64,000 nucleotides of DNA from Streptomyces sp. NBC_01260 (lineage in GTDB: Bacteria > Actinomycetota > Actinomycetes > Streptomycetales > Streptomycetaceae), in the NCBI RefSeq assembly GCF_036226405.1, contig NZ_CP108464.1:6076001-6140000 (forward strand), written 5' to 3'. Positions 33,325 through 41,264 of this stretch are shown in pieces. The stretch's first letter is position 1, and each line of letters begins with the position of its first letter. The notes beneath the pieces were generated by a model. The model saw only the letters and a program-made list of their open reading frames with translations, ran no database searches and was not told the origin of the DNA. The translations under genes were made by a program, and so were the position numbers.

Positions 33325-34179
33325 TTATGGGTTCTGGTTGACTCCGTGGTGGAGGTACCAGTTGCTGTCGGCAAGGCCGTAACGCAGCGCTGTGTCCCAG
33401 GTGTTGAGTCCATGGGTGCTGGCGTGCTGCTCAGCGTCCTCTTGCAGGTGTGCAGTCAGGGCCGAGAGGCCACTCTCGCGTCGGATCTTTTGGTGGAGCC
33501 ACTGGTTGGCGGTCAGCACGGATATGCAGAACTCGGCATAGCGCTGTGCCAGGTTGAACGTGACGAAATGGTGCTCGACACGAGCACGCAGCTCAGCGTC
33601 CCATACAGGTAGGGCCTGAATGCGGAACTGCACGGGCCAGCTTGTGATGTCGGCGAAGAGGTAGCGTCCGGCCTGGCCGGGGCGGTCGTAGTAGGGATGG
33701 AGAGTGCGCTGGCCGGCTGTGGCGCCGATCCGGTCGCCTTTGGCCTGGTTGCACTTGCTGCATGCCGGCACCAGGTTGACCGGGCAAATCGTGAAGAGAG
33801 GCAGCGTGTCCTTGGGCAGGTGATGGTCGAGCGAGCCGATCTCACTGTTGCCGCACAGCAGGCAACGCCCGAACGGCGCGCGGGCCTTAAGTTCGTCGTA
33901 CTTCTCTCTCCCGTGCTTGCGCCCGACAAGCCCAGCACTGTAAAGATTCCTGAGGTGCTCCCCGTCGCGGTCGGGTATCTGCTCCTCAGCATCCCGCGCA
34001 GTCACGGCTAGCGCGTAGAGGGCGTTGTGCTCGGCAGCGTCGGTATAGGTCTTCTCGGCAGCAGACAGGTCCTTCTCACGGGCCAGGAGCCGTAACCTCA
34101 AGACGGAGTTCTGCATCCGCCCGCAGGCAGCGGTCAGTGTGTCTTTGACCTTCATCGCGGGGGGATCGAGCGGAATCAT
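33325..34179 (-). CDS. HNH endonuclease, PtuB-like partner of the upstream ATPase
   Basis: A 284-residue nuclease. The HNH core is clear: C106-x2-C109 (CLLCGN), D118-H119-H120 (LDHHLPKD), N135 (PVNLVPAC) and C140-x2-C143-N144 (CSKCNQAKGD). The flanking N-terminal 100 residues are helical, and the C-terminal 130 residues include FADITSWPVQFRIQAL. Its start overlaps the ATPase stop by 4 bp (ATGA), so the two are coupled. ATPase plus HNH pairs are the composition of Septu anti-phage systems, so DNA cleavage on infection is inferred. Confidence 0.88.
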   Translation of the reverse strand: MIPLDPPAMKVKDTLTAACGRMQNSVLRLRLLAREKDLSAAEKTYTDAAEHNALYALAVTARDAEEQIPDRDGEHLRNLYSAGLVGRKHGREKYDELKARAPFGRCLLCGNSEIGSLDHHLPKDTLPLFTICPVNLVPACSKCNQAKGDRIGATAGQRTLHPYYDRPGQAGRYLFADITSWPVQFRIQALPVWDAELRARVEHHFVTFNLAQRYAEFCISVLTANQWLHQKIRRESGLSALTAHLQEDAEQHASTHGLNTWDTALRYGLADSNWYLHHGVNQNP

Positions 34180-35696
34180 GAGGCGTTCCCGTCCCGGCTG
34201 AGAGTGAGGACGCGCAGCAGGCCGCGGGCTTCGCTGCCCAGGGATTCGAAGTCCGCCAGGATCTCTCTATAGCTGCGCCCCTCGGCGACCTCCTTGGCCA
34301 GGGCCGCATAGAAGCCGGTGGCAGTGGACTCCAAGCCGAAAGCTTCGTGGGTGAGTGCGCTGACGTTCTCACCGTAGGTCTCCATCAGCGGCCGCTCGGC
34401 TGTCACGACGTCGCCATAGCGGCGCAACTTGTAGACGCACGCCTTCGGTACTTCCTGCAGGACCACCGGTGAGTGCGTGGCCACGACCGCCATCCCGTTG
34501 ACGTCGGAAAGGAAGTCAGACAGCGCACGGATGAACGCTGACAACAGGGGGGGCTGTAGATGCGCTTCGGGCTCGTCCATGAAGACGACCGTGCGCTCGG
34601 TTACCTCCTGGACCAGTCGTGTCAAGGTCAGCAAGGCGATCTTGTGGCCAGAACTCAGCGGTGCAAAGAGCCGCCCTGCAGCGGCCTTGAACCGACGGTC
34701 AGAGCCCTCGGACAACAGATCTTCGAGATCGCCTGCATAGTCATCCAAGAATCCGGACTCCGGATAACTGAGCGTGCTCAGAATCTGCTCCCACCGGCTA
34801 CGCCGGGAACCGATTCGAGCCGTAGCAAGACTGTCGGCGAATTCTGCGGACAGGTCTTCGCTCGTCTTCAAACGCTCTGGCTCCTCACCGTCACGCAGCC
34901 CGATGTAGGCGAACCCCGCAGGAGCATCAGGATGATGAAGGAGTTCGTCAAAGGCACTGAAGGACACCAATACCACGTTCGGTGTGCTCGTGGCTGTGCG
35001 TTCAGCGAGCTGGGTGACCTCGATACTCCCCGACGCCACGCCGCTAGCCATGGCGCGCATCATGCTGGTCTTGCCCACTCCATTGCGGCCGATCAGAGCA
35101 TGCACGTTGCTCGGCGGCAGCGAGGCAGGACTGGCACGGAAGCCCAGTGTAGGTGGTTCGTACGCTGAGCCATGAGACTTGGGAGGCACATAGTCCCACT
35201 GGAAATCAACAACGCGATCGCGGCCGCGGGCAATGAGGTGGAGACGCTCCAGCTCCGTGCGCGGATGGCGGACATCGCGCATCAGAGATTTTTTGAAGAC
35301 TCTCAGGTCCCAAACACGTTCCACTACATCCATGCTGTAGTCGTAAGCCACATCCCGCAACGCAGCCAGAACGTCGACTCTGGCGCGAGCACCCAGTTCG
35401 CTTAGTGACTCGTAGTATGTGTCCTGGACTCCCAGGCTAAAGAATCCTTCAGGGAGAGTCTCGAAGCGGCGTGGCAGGCGTTGCTCTGTCCGAAAGAACT
35501 CATCCTGGCGACTTGACCCCATCTCAAGATGCCCAATCCGAACGCCGCCAATGGACTTCGGTCGTCGCCCACGGCGCTTGATGCCCAACTCGTACATCGT
35601 CACGTAGCCGTAGTCATTCCAGTTATCTGGAATGAGGTAAGCGCCCCTGTAATCCTCAGGCAGATCCTGCGCCCCCTCCACCACGATGAACTGCAT
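34176..35696 (-). CDS. AAA/ABC-type ATPase, PtuA-like defence protein
   Basis: A 506-residue ATPase. Walker A GRNGVGKT (203-210), signature-like LSSGHK (347-352), Walker B VFMDEPEAH (371-379) and H-loop THSPVV (407-412) place it with SMC/OLD-like AAA15/AAA21 ATPases. There is no C-terminal Toprim domain, so it is not an OLD or Gabija protein. The first 190 residues (YLIPDNWNDYGYVTMYELGI) form an extra N-terminal domain, longer than usual for PtuA. Directly coupled to an HNH nuclease. A sensor-ATPase role in a Septu-like system is inferred. Confidence 0.85.
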   Translation of the reverse strand: MQFIVVEGAQDLPEDYRGAYLIPDNWNDYGYVTMYELGIKRRGRRPKSIGGVRIGHLEMGSSRQDEFFRTEQRLPRRFETLPEGFFSLGVQDTYYESLSELGARARVDVLAALRDVAYDYSMDVVERVWDLRVFKKSLMRDVRHPRTELERLHLIARGRDRVVDFQWDYVPPKSHGSAYEPPTLGFRASPASLPPSNVHALIGRNGVGKTSMMRAMASGVASGSIEVTQLAERTATSTPNVVLVSFSAFDELLHHPDAPAGFAYIGLRDGEEPERLKTSEDLSAEFADSLATARIGSRRSRWEQILSTLSYPESGFLDDYAGDLEDLLSEGSDRRFKAAAGRLFAPLSSGHKIALLTLTRLVQEVTERTVVFMDEPEAHLQPPLLSAFIRALSDFLSDVNGMAVVATHSPVVLQEVPKACVYKLRRYGDVVTAERPLMETYGENVSALTHEAFGLESTATGFYAALAKEVAEGRSYREILADFESLGSEARGLLRVLTLSRDGNAS

Positions 35697-36030
35697 GATG
35701 TCACCTCACCCCTCCCCGGGAAGCCGGAGGCCATACCAGCACGAGATCACACTGTAGTTCCAGTGCCGCGATCTGCGACGAGAACCATGGAACGTGAGAA
35801 GCGCAGTCGTGCGCGGGCCAGCGCGACAGTGCCCCGTAAGATCCGGTCCCTCCGAAGCGCACTGCCAGGAGGGCCGGCCCGCTGACCGTCGTTAAGAACG
35901 CCGTGGCCATCCGTGCAGGCCGAGGATGCGAAGTTCACCGGCACGACGCTGGCAGAGCGACTCGGCTGCTCCGTACGGTCCGGGTATCGGTACCTCGGCG
36001 GAGTCCAGGGCTGCCTGACCCGCTGAACGC
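35697..36030. other. 334-bp interval upstream of the ATPase gene
   Basis: It holds the promoter of the minus-strand ATPase-HNH pair. No gene with a ribosome-binding site and protein-like composition is seen. Confidence 0.4.
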
Positions 36031-36067
36031 GCGAGCCCCGTCGCCGACAGACGGCAACGGGGCTCGC
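36031..36067. terminator. Hairpin terminator
   Basis: GCGAGCCCCGT and ACGGGGCTCGC form an 11-bp stem extended, after one mismatch, by GCCG/CGGC around a 5-nt loop. It lies just downstream of the small membrane protein gene on the minus strand. Confidence 0.75.
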
Positions 36068-36106
36068 AGGATTGCGGCGGCGTACGTGTGGCTCGTGAGG
36101 GAATCG

Positions 36107-36322
36107 TCAGTGCCCCCTCTCTAGCATCCGAAGGATGCGTTCAGCGAGAAGGCGGGCATCGCGGCGTCGGGCGGGCCTCTTGGACCAGACGGCCGGCATG
36201 AAAATGCCGACGAGCACAAGCAGAGGCATGCCGACTGCGGCGACGGCAATCCAGGGGCTGACTGCGACCGAGGCTGAGGTAGCGGCAAGCGCACTCAGGG
36301 CGATCGGCAGCCTGCGACTCAC
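36107..36322 (-). CDS. Small membrane protein
   Basis: A 71-residue protein with two hydrophobic segments (about 5-24 and 25-47; ALSALAATSASVAVSPWIAV, AAVGMPLLVLVGIFMPAVW) and a basic, helical tail (RRRDARLLAERILRMLERGH). Its GTG start overlaps the stop of a 7-codon leader frame as CCGTGAG, so it is probably translated by coupling and not from its own ribosome-binding site. Function unknown. Confidence 0.65.
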   Translation of the reverse strand: MSRRLPIALSALAATSASVAVSPWIAVAAVGMPLLVLVGIFMPAVWSKRPARRRDARLLAERILRMLERGH

Positions 36323-36342
36323 GGGTCAAGGTTGCTGGCCAT
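36319..36342 (-). CDS. Seven-codon leader ORF coupled to the small membrane protein
   Basis: ATG at 36342 encodes MASNLDP and stops with TGA at 36321-36319, which overlaps the GTG start of the membrane protein. The leader has a strong GGAAGGA 8 bp before its ATG while the downstream GTG has none. The peptide or the act of translation may set expression of the membrane protein. Confidence 0.5.
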   Translation of the reverse strand: MASNLDP

Positions 36343-37013
36343 CGCAAAATCCTTCCGATTGGAACCGGGTTTGGCGGGAACCCCGGTTCGGGTGGGTAGT
36401 GCCTCGCTCCCGTTTGGCGCCGGGGGTGAGGGACAGGCCAGGGACCAATAGCCAGAGACAGCGCAGCGCCGAAGGTGGGGGACTGGCCTGTCCTCCGGGC
36501 CCGCAGCGATGCGTCCGACACTCTAATTGCGGCCGCTCTGCGTGGGGGTAGGGATGTTGGAGATGGAGAACGCGCGCGGGCCTCTGCCGTTAGGTGTAAG
36601 CACTTCGCTGCACATTCTGGCACGCCCGGAAGGCCCACGGAGGGGGTGCAACCGCCCGCTGTGACAATGGTGTTGCTGACACGAGGTGCGCGCTGATCGA
36701 CCTCGGAATCGTGGCAAGTCCGAGCGGCTAACGTGGCGGTGTGGCTTCTGGTACGCCGGGGGACCCCCCACGCCCCCTATGTCCACCCGTGTTCGGTTTG
36801 CCTGCACGGAGGCAGGCCACGGTGGCGCTTCTGGTCGAGGGCGACGAGTGCAGCCGTCCTCACCAGGCCCGGAGCCCGTACCGCTGCGGCAAGGCCTCCC
36901 ACCCTGGAATGGCAGGCGCTGATCGCTTGAGCCGACGTCCAGCCCTGCGTCGGAGCGCAGAGTGGCGTCTCCGCAGGCCGACGAGAGGTAGCGCTACTTG
37001 ACGACACGACTTA
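36343..37013. other. 671-bp non-coding interval before the IS element
   Basis: No gene is convincing on either strand. It contains an 11-bp inverted repeat, GGACAGGCCAG (36431-36441) with CTGGCCTGTCC (36483-36493). The sequence next to the IS was originally continuous with the 3' flank of the P450 gene. Confidence 0.4.
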
Positions 37014-37031
37014 GGTCCTGTTTCTCGGATC
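37014..37031 (+). repeat. IS left inverted repeat
   Basis: GGTCCTGTTTCTCGGATC, identical to the complement of 38000-38017. It lies beside the 3' end of the transposase orfB. Confidence 0.88.
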
Positions 37032-37587
37032 ATGTACGGAGCCAGATCATGAGTGCTGCGAGTGTGACGGTGCCGAGGTAGATGTAGGCGCGTTTCTCGT
37101 AGCGGGTCGCGACGGCGCGGAAGCCTTTGAGGCGGTTGATGGTGCGTTCGACGGTGTTGCGCTTCTTGTAGAGCTCGCTGTCGAAACCGGTAGGCCGACC
37201 GCCGCGTGAACCTCGGTTCTTGCGGTGTCTCTGCTGGTCGAGACGTTCGGGGATGGTGTGCCGGATTCCGCGTCGTCGCAGGTAGCGGCGGTTCTTCCGG
37301 GACGTGTAGGCCTTGTCCGCCAAGACATGGTCGGGCCGGGTGCGTGGCCGGCCGACTCCGGCTCGCGGCACCAGAACCTGTTCCAGCACCCGCTCGAGCT
37401 GGGGTCCGTCTCCGTAGTGTCCGGGTGTCAGGACGAAGGCGAGGGGCCGGCATCGTCCCTCGGCAACGAGGTGGATCTTGGTGGTGAATCCTCCGCGGGA
37501 ACGTCCCAGACATTCGCCGACCTGACCACCTCCTCCAGGCGGATGGTCAGTCTCCGCAGTACCGGATCGACCTGGTTCGTCCCCCAC
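37030..37587 (-). CDS. IS5-family transposase, C-terminal frame (orfB)
   Basis: It encodes the rest of the DDE domain: GRSRGGFTTKIHLVAEGR, DHVLADKAYTSRKNRRYLR with the second Asp, and YKKRNTVERTINRLKGFR with the catalytic Glu. It is expected to be made as a fusion to orfA by -1 frameshifting on the G-run at about 37592-37600, not from its own start. The last codons lie inside the left inverted repeat. Confidence 0.85.
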   Translation of the reverse strand: MGDEPGRSGTAETDHPPGGGGQVGECLGRSRGGFTTKIHLVAEGRCRPLAFVLTPGHYGDGPQLERVLEQVLVPRAGVGRPRTRPDHVLADKAYTSRKNRRYLRRRGIRHTIPERLDQQRHRKNRGSRGGRPTGFDSELYKKRNTVERTINRLKGFRAVATRYEKRAYIYLGTVTLAALMIWLRT

Positions 37588-37961
37588 TTGGCCCCCCTTT
37601 GAGGGACGGCGGCCGGGGGCGCTTTCCTCGCACCGGCGGCGTGCTGGTGGGCTCGCACGGCTGTCGAGTCCACCGACACGTCCCAGTCGATGCCGCCCTC
37701 GGCGTCCTCGGCTACCTGGATGCGAGACAGCAGCATCTGCCAGGTTCCATCGGCTGACCAGCGACGATGTCGTTTATAGACCGTCTCCCATGGCCCGAAT
37801 CGCTCCGGCAGATCCCGCCACTGCACGCCGGTCCGCACCCGGTAGAGAACCCCGTTGATCACCCGGCGGTGATCGCTCCACCGACCTCCACGCGTACCAC
37901 CAGGAGGTAGGAACGACTCCAGCCGATCCCACTCCGCATTCGTCAGATCCCCACGGCCCAT
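37428..37961 (-). CDS. IS5-family transposase, N-terminal frame (orfA)
   Basis: The first frame of the IS5 transposase. It begins MGRGDLTNAEWDRLESFLPP and contains GGRWSDHRRVINGVLYRVRTG and WRDLPERFGPWETVYKRHRRW, the DUF4096 N-terminal domain, and then the first catalytic Asp region DWDVSVDSTAVRAHQHAAG. Past PQRGAKW it continues out of phase with the conserved DDE sequence; the true continuation is in orfB. A CAAAGGGGGG run at the junction is a likely -1 frameshift site that makes the full transposase. Confidence 0.85.
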   Translation of the reverse strand: MGRGDLTNAEWDRLESFLPPGGTRGGRWSDHRRVINGVLYRVRTGVQWRDLPERFGPWETVYKRHRRWSADGTWQMLLSRIQVAEDAEGGIDWDVSVDSTAVRAHQHAAGARKAPPAAVPQRGAKWGTNQVDPVLRRLTIRLEEVVRSANVWDVPAEDSPPRSTSLPRDDAGPSPSS

Positions 37962-37999
37962 GAACCCAGCCTGGCCCCAACACCCCTCGCAGGTCAGGA

Positions 38000-38017
38000 G
38001 ATCCGAGAAACAGGACC
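38000..38017 (-). repeat. IS right inverted repeat
   Basis: It is the exact complement of the left repeat. The last base, 38017, supplies the G of the TAG stop of the adjacent P450 gene. Confidence 0.88.
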
Positions 38018-39195
38018 TAGTACAGGACAGGAAGCGAGGTCAGACCGCGTACAAGACGGGCGTGCCGCCACTGAAGCTGGTCGGGCGGTACGGCGAGCCG
38101 GAGGCCCGGGAACCGTGTCAGTACCGCGCGCAGCGCGATTTCGGCCTCGGCCTTGGCCAGGGGAGCGCCGACGCAGCGGTGGATACCGTGCCCGAAGGCG
38201 AGGTGGCCGGCAGCGTCCCGGTTCGCATCGAGCTGGTCCGGTGACGGGAACCGTTCCGGGTCGCGGTTGGCGGCTCCGAGGGCGACCAGCACCGGTGCGC
38301 CTGCCGGGATGTCGGTGCCGCCGAGCGTGATGGCCTCCGTGGTGTACCGGAAGGTGGCCGTGCTGACGGGGGAGTCGAATCGAAGCAGCTCGTCCAGCAC
38401 CGTAGGGATGTCGTCCGGGTTCTGGCGGAGGCGGTCGAGTTCGGCCGGGTGCTGGAGCAGGGAGAGGGTCGCGTTGCCGAGGAAGTTGGTGGTGGTCTCG
38501 TGGCCGGCCACGAGTAGGAGCACCGCGAGGGAGACCAGTTCCTCCTCACTGAGCCGGTCGTGGCCGTCGCGGGCCGAGATCAGGCGGTCGAGGAGCGATT
38601 TGCCGGGGTGTCGGCGCTTGGCGGCGATAAGGTCTGTCATGTAGTCGGCCAGGGAGTGCGAGGCCGCGTCGATGACCTCTGGCTGTCCGGCCGCGAACAG
38701 TTCGCCGGACCAGCGCCGGATGTCGGGCCGGTCTTCCTCCGGTACTCCGAGCAGTTCGCAGATCACGATGACGGGTAGCGGGACGGCCAAGCCGGTCACG
38801 AAGTCGAAGGGCTCACCGACAGGCCACTGGTCCAGCAGGTCTTCGGTGACCCTGGCGATGAACGGGCGCAGTTCCGCGACCGCCCCGGTCGTGAACGCCT
38901 TGGTGACCAGCTTGCGCAGCCGGGTGTGCTCGGGCGGGTCGCTCGACAGCATGTTGTGCGCCACCGCGGGGTGGAGGCGCCGCTTTGATTCCTTGCCCGC
39001 GAAGAACCCGGCGGTGTCCTTCGAGAGCCGGGCGTCGGCGAGCGCTTCCCGGGCTTCGGCGTATCCGGTGACCAGGTAGCTCAGGCGCCCGCCGGACCCG
39101 CTGGGTACGGCCTGTACGGGGCATGCCGAGCGCATGGCCGCGTAAGTGGGGTAGGGGTCTTGGAGAAAGCGGGGGTCCTGAGTCGGGTCGGTCAT
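38017..39195 (-). CDS. Cytochrome P450
   Basis: A class I bacterial P450 of 392 residues that would oxidise a small molecule using ferredoxin electrons. The I-helix has AGHETTTN, the K-helix ELLRFDSP, and the haem-binding loop FGHGIHRCVGAPLA gives the axial Cys. The ATG at 39195 overlaps the stop of an 8-codon micro-ORF (ATGA), which favours it over a GTG at 39240. No ferredoxin gene is adjacent. Its stop codon abuts the IS element; without the IS the stop would read TAA. Substrate unknown. Confidence 0.93.
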   Translation of the reverse strand: MTDPTQDPRFLQDPYPTYAAMRSACPVQAVPSGSGGRLSYLVTGYAEAREALADARLSKDTAGFFAGKESKRRLHPAVAHNMLSSDPPEHTRLRKLVTKAFTTGAVAELRPFIARVTEDLLDQWPVGEPFDFVTGLAVPLPVIVICELLGVPEEDRPDIRRWSGELFAAGQPEVIDAASHSLADYMTDLIAAKRRHPGKSLLDRLISARDGHDRLSEEELVSLAVLLLVAGHETTTNFLGNATLSLLQHPAELDRLRQNPDDIPTVLDELLRFDSPVSTATFRYTTEAITLGGTDIPAGAPVLVALGAANRDPERFPSPDQLDANRDAAGHLAFGHGIHRCVGAPLAKAEAEIALRAVLTRFPGLRLAVPPDQLQWRHARLVRGLTSLPVLY

Positions 39196-39218
39196 GTCTT
39201 CAGGTTCCAATCGTTCAT
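39192..39218 (-). CDS. Eight-codon micro-ORF between transporter and P450
   Basis: ATG at 39218 encodes MNDWNLKT and ends TGA at 39192-39194. It overlaps the upstream stop and the downstream start by ATGA on each side, so translation can pass from the membrane protein through the micro-ORF into the P450. It may be only a coupling device or it may encode a peptide. Confidence 0.5.
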   Translation of the reverse strand: MNDWNLKT

Positions 39219-40381
39219 GGCCGGCCGTCGACGCCGACACGCCCGACGTGGGCGTAGGCGTCGGCCACCAGGAGGAGCCACTGTGTGTCGGCCCGAAGAT
39301 CCTCGCGGGCGGCGGCGTCTACCGACGGAGGTGCGACGTCGTCCGCGTACCGGCCAGCCTTCGAGTCCGCCAGTGCAGCTCGTACGACAGCTGCCTCCAC
39401 GGCGGCAGCGCCCTGCTCGGTAGCGGTGTGGAGGTTCGACGCCGCGCTCTCCTGCACCCTGCGCGACCGGTACGGCCGGAGGGCGAGGATGCCGTCGCTG
39501 ATCTCGATGACGCGCCGCTGCAGTCGGAAGTCGGAGTCGTCGGAGATGCCTTCGACGTCCTCGGCCGGCGACAGGACGATCTGCGGCATCGCGGCTGACA
39601 GGTCCTGCCAGAGGGGGCGGAGCGTCTCGAAGGACCGGGTTTCCCAGCGACGACGACGGGCTTGGTTGATCGGGTAGAGGACAGCAGGCCACGTGAGGCC
39701 GAGACAGATCAGCAGGACGGCGAGCGCCGGCGAGGTGACGCTGAAGGCGCACGTCGAGGTCACGAGCGATGAGCACTGCGCGTGCGTTTCGTCGCCCAGC
39801 CCCAGACCAAGGCCTACGGTGCGCGTCAGCTTGTAGACGACGTAGACGAGAGCGAACACGCAGCCTGCCGCTGCCACCCGCAACCCGCCCCGGATGCTGT
39901 CGCGCCGAGTCGCCTTCGACTGGCGTACGGCTTGCCTCAGGAAGTCGACCACGGAGAACCCGAGGAAGGAGGTATAGGGGAGTAGGTAGAGCGCGTAGAC
40001 CTGCGGAGAACGAGCTGTCAGCTGCTCGTAGGCGAACAGCGCGGTCATGGTGACGACCGACGCGGTGAGCAGGGCGAGACGGACCCTGATGCGTTGCCGC
40101 GCCTCGTAGGGTTCGAGGTTGAGCTGGAAGGAAACGGCCAGGACCGCTGTGGCGGCACCCAGAGAAGCGCAGTTACTCAGCAGTCGGCCGACGTGCGGCA
40201 CGATCGACTCCGCGACGTTCCTGAACAGCGGCGCATAGGAGGCGAAGGCCATGGCGAAGGAGCCGAGAAGCGTGCCCATGGCCGACGTACCGGTCGGCCG
40301 GGGCGTTCCGCGTCCGAGCACCCAGTAGCTGGCTATGGACGCGAGCAGCAACGCCATCCCGAGGAAGACAGCATTCGTCAT
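39215..40381 (-). CDS. MAB_1171c-family putative membrane transporter
   Basis: A 388-residue polytopic protein with about seven hydrophobic segments in the first 250 residues (AVFLGMALLLASIASYWVLG, ALLTASVVTMTALFAYEQL, AVLLICLGLTWPAVLYPI) and a cytoplasmic C-terminal domain of about 130 residues starting RRRRWETRSFETLRPLW. This matches the MAB_1171c/DUF6545 family, named as a putative transporter without a known substrate and usually found beside an EspR-like regulator and an ImmA-like protein. ATGA overlap with the upstream protease gene. Confidence 0.82.
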   Translation of the reverse strand: MTNAVFLGMALLLASIASYWVLGRGTPRPTGTSAMGTLLGSFAMAFASYAPLFRNVAESIVPHVGRLLSNCASLGAATAVLAVSFQLNLEPYEARQRIRVRLALLTASVVTMTALFAYEQLTARSPQVYALYLLPYTSFLGFSVVDFLRQAVRQSKATRRDSIRGGLRVAAAGCVFALVYVVYKLTRTVGLGLGLGDETHAQCSSLVTSTCAFSVTSPALAVLLICLGLTWPAVLYPINQARRRRWETRSFETLRPLWQDLSAAMPQIVLSPAEDVEGISDDSDFRLQRRVIEISDGILALRPYRSRRVQESAASNLHTATEQGAAAVEAAVVRAALADSKAGRYADDVAPPSVDAAAREDLRADTQWLLLVADAYAHVGRVGVDGRP

Positions 40382-40920
40382 GCGCGGAGGCGACCTCTCC
40401 TGATGGGCTGGGCGAAGAGAGCTTCCCAGCTGTCCGGGCCCCTCTCGGGGCGGTGCGGAGGGGCCTCACGTTCGCGGTAGATGCGTTGGCGGACGACCGT
40501 CGCCATCATCTCCGCCTCGCGCTCATCAGCAGTCGAGTAACTCGTCCGCCCGGACATACGCATCACCAGCGTCGGGTTGACCCCCAGGGAGCGGGCCGTG
40601 TCCGCGTTGACCTCCAGGCTTCCCGGATGGTCGCAGTACACGTGGCACAGCTCGTGCGTGAGGATGTGCCGCTGGTGGTGGACGGACGTGCCCTCCTCGT
40701 AGAAGAGGAGATCGGCGTCCGGGGTCTCGATTCTCATTCCGCACGGCGCTTCGACCGCGCCGAGCGTGCTCAGCGGCTGCAGGACGATGGGCTTCCCGCG
40801 AAGCCCGGCTATGGCCTCGCTCAACTGGCGGGTGGTGAATCGGTGCGGCAGACGTAGGAGGTCGATCTGCTCTTCGCACGATGCGCGCAGTCGACGCGTG
40901 TCGACTTCTGGCAAGGACAC
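40378..40920 (-). CDS. ImmA/IrrE-family metallopeptidase-like protein
   Basis: A 180-residue protein with the zinc-peptidase motif H89-E-L-C-H93 (LTHELCHVYCDH) and a downstream ADEREAEMMATVV with the third ligand Glu, as in ImmA/IrrE proteases that cleave XRE repressors. The GTG start is preceded by GGGGAG; the longer upstream frame is not supported. It is coupled by ATGA to the membrane protein. The likely partner repressor is the EspR-like XRE protein at 42150-42596. Proteolytic activity is inferred. Confidence 0.85.
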   Translation of the reverse strand: MSLPEVDTRRLRASCEEQIDLLRLPHRFTTRQLSEAIAGLRGKPIVLQPLSTLGAVEAPCGMRIETPDADLLFYEEGTSVHHQRHILTHELCHVYCDHPGSLEVNADTARSLGVNPTLVMRMSGRTSYSTADEREAEMMATVVRQRIYREREAPPHRPERGPDSWEALFAQPIRRGRLRA

Positions 40921-41150
40921 GGTGCTCCCCTTCGGCCTCGGCGGTGCGTCAACTTGTGGGTGGACGGAAGCCCCGAGGATGCCAAGAGAAGGCAGGAACT
41001 CACTCTTCCTGGAAGTGGCGGTTCCGATTACGCATGGTGATTGACGGAGGGGGGTGAGCCTTCCCGGTCGCACCTCCTCACCGTTTGCCGGAAACGCAGG
41101 GGGCCGGTGATTCGGGCGCGAGGCGGTCCGCACTCTGAGTAGTTGATTAC

Positions 41151-41178
41151 TTGATTATCCGTTATGTCTGACTACGCT
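41151..41178 (+). promoter_or_regulatory. Possible promoter of the MmyB-like regulator
   Basis: TTGATT (41151-41156), a 16-bp spacer and TACGCT (41173-41178) lie in an unusually AT-rich patch between the divergent protease and MmyB-like genes, about 85 bp before the latter. The assignment rests on sequence similarity only. Confidence 0.4.
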
Positions 41179-41264
41179 GAATGACTGAACCATGATCGAC
41201 CGGATGGGAGGTTGGACTCCCTATGGCGCATGTCACCCGGTGAGCGCATCCTAGGCTCGCCCTT

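Larger units (their letters stand above)
37014..38017 (-). mobile_element. IS5-family insertion sequence, intact ends, TA target duplication
   Basis: The element is bounded by perfect 18-bp inverted repeats GGTCCTGTTTCTCGGATC (37014-37031) and its complement (38000-38017), flanked on both sides by TA. It holds two overlapping transposase frames. The right end touches the stop codon of the P450 gene. Ends and both frames are intact, so it may still be active. Confidence 0.88.

Noticed and set aside
33325-35696. OLD-family or Gabija defence system
   Set aside because: The ATPase lacks a C-terminal Toprim domain and the partner is an HNH nuclease, not a UvrD-like helicase.
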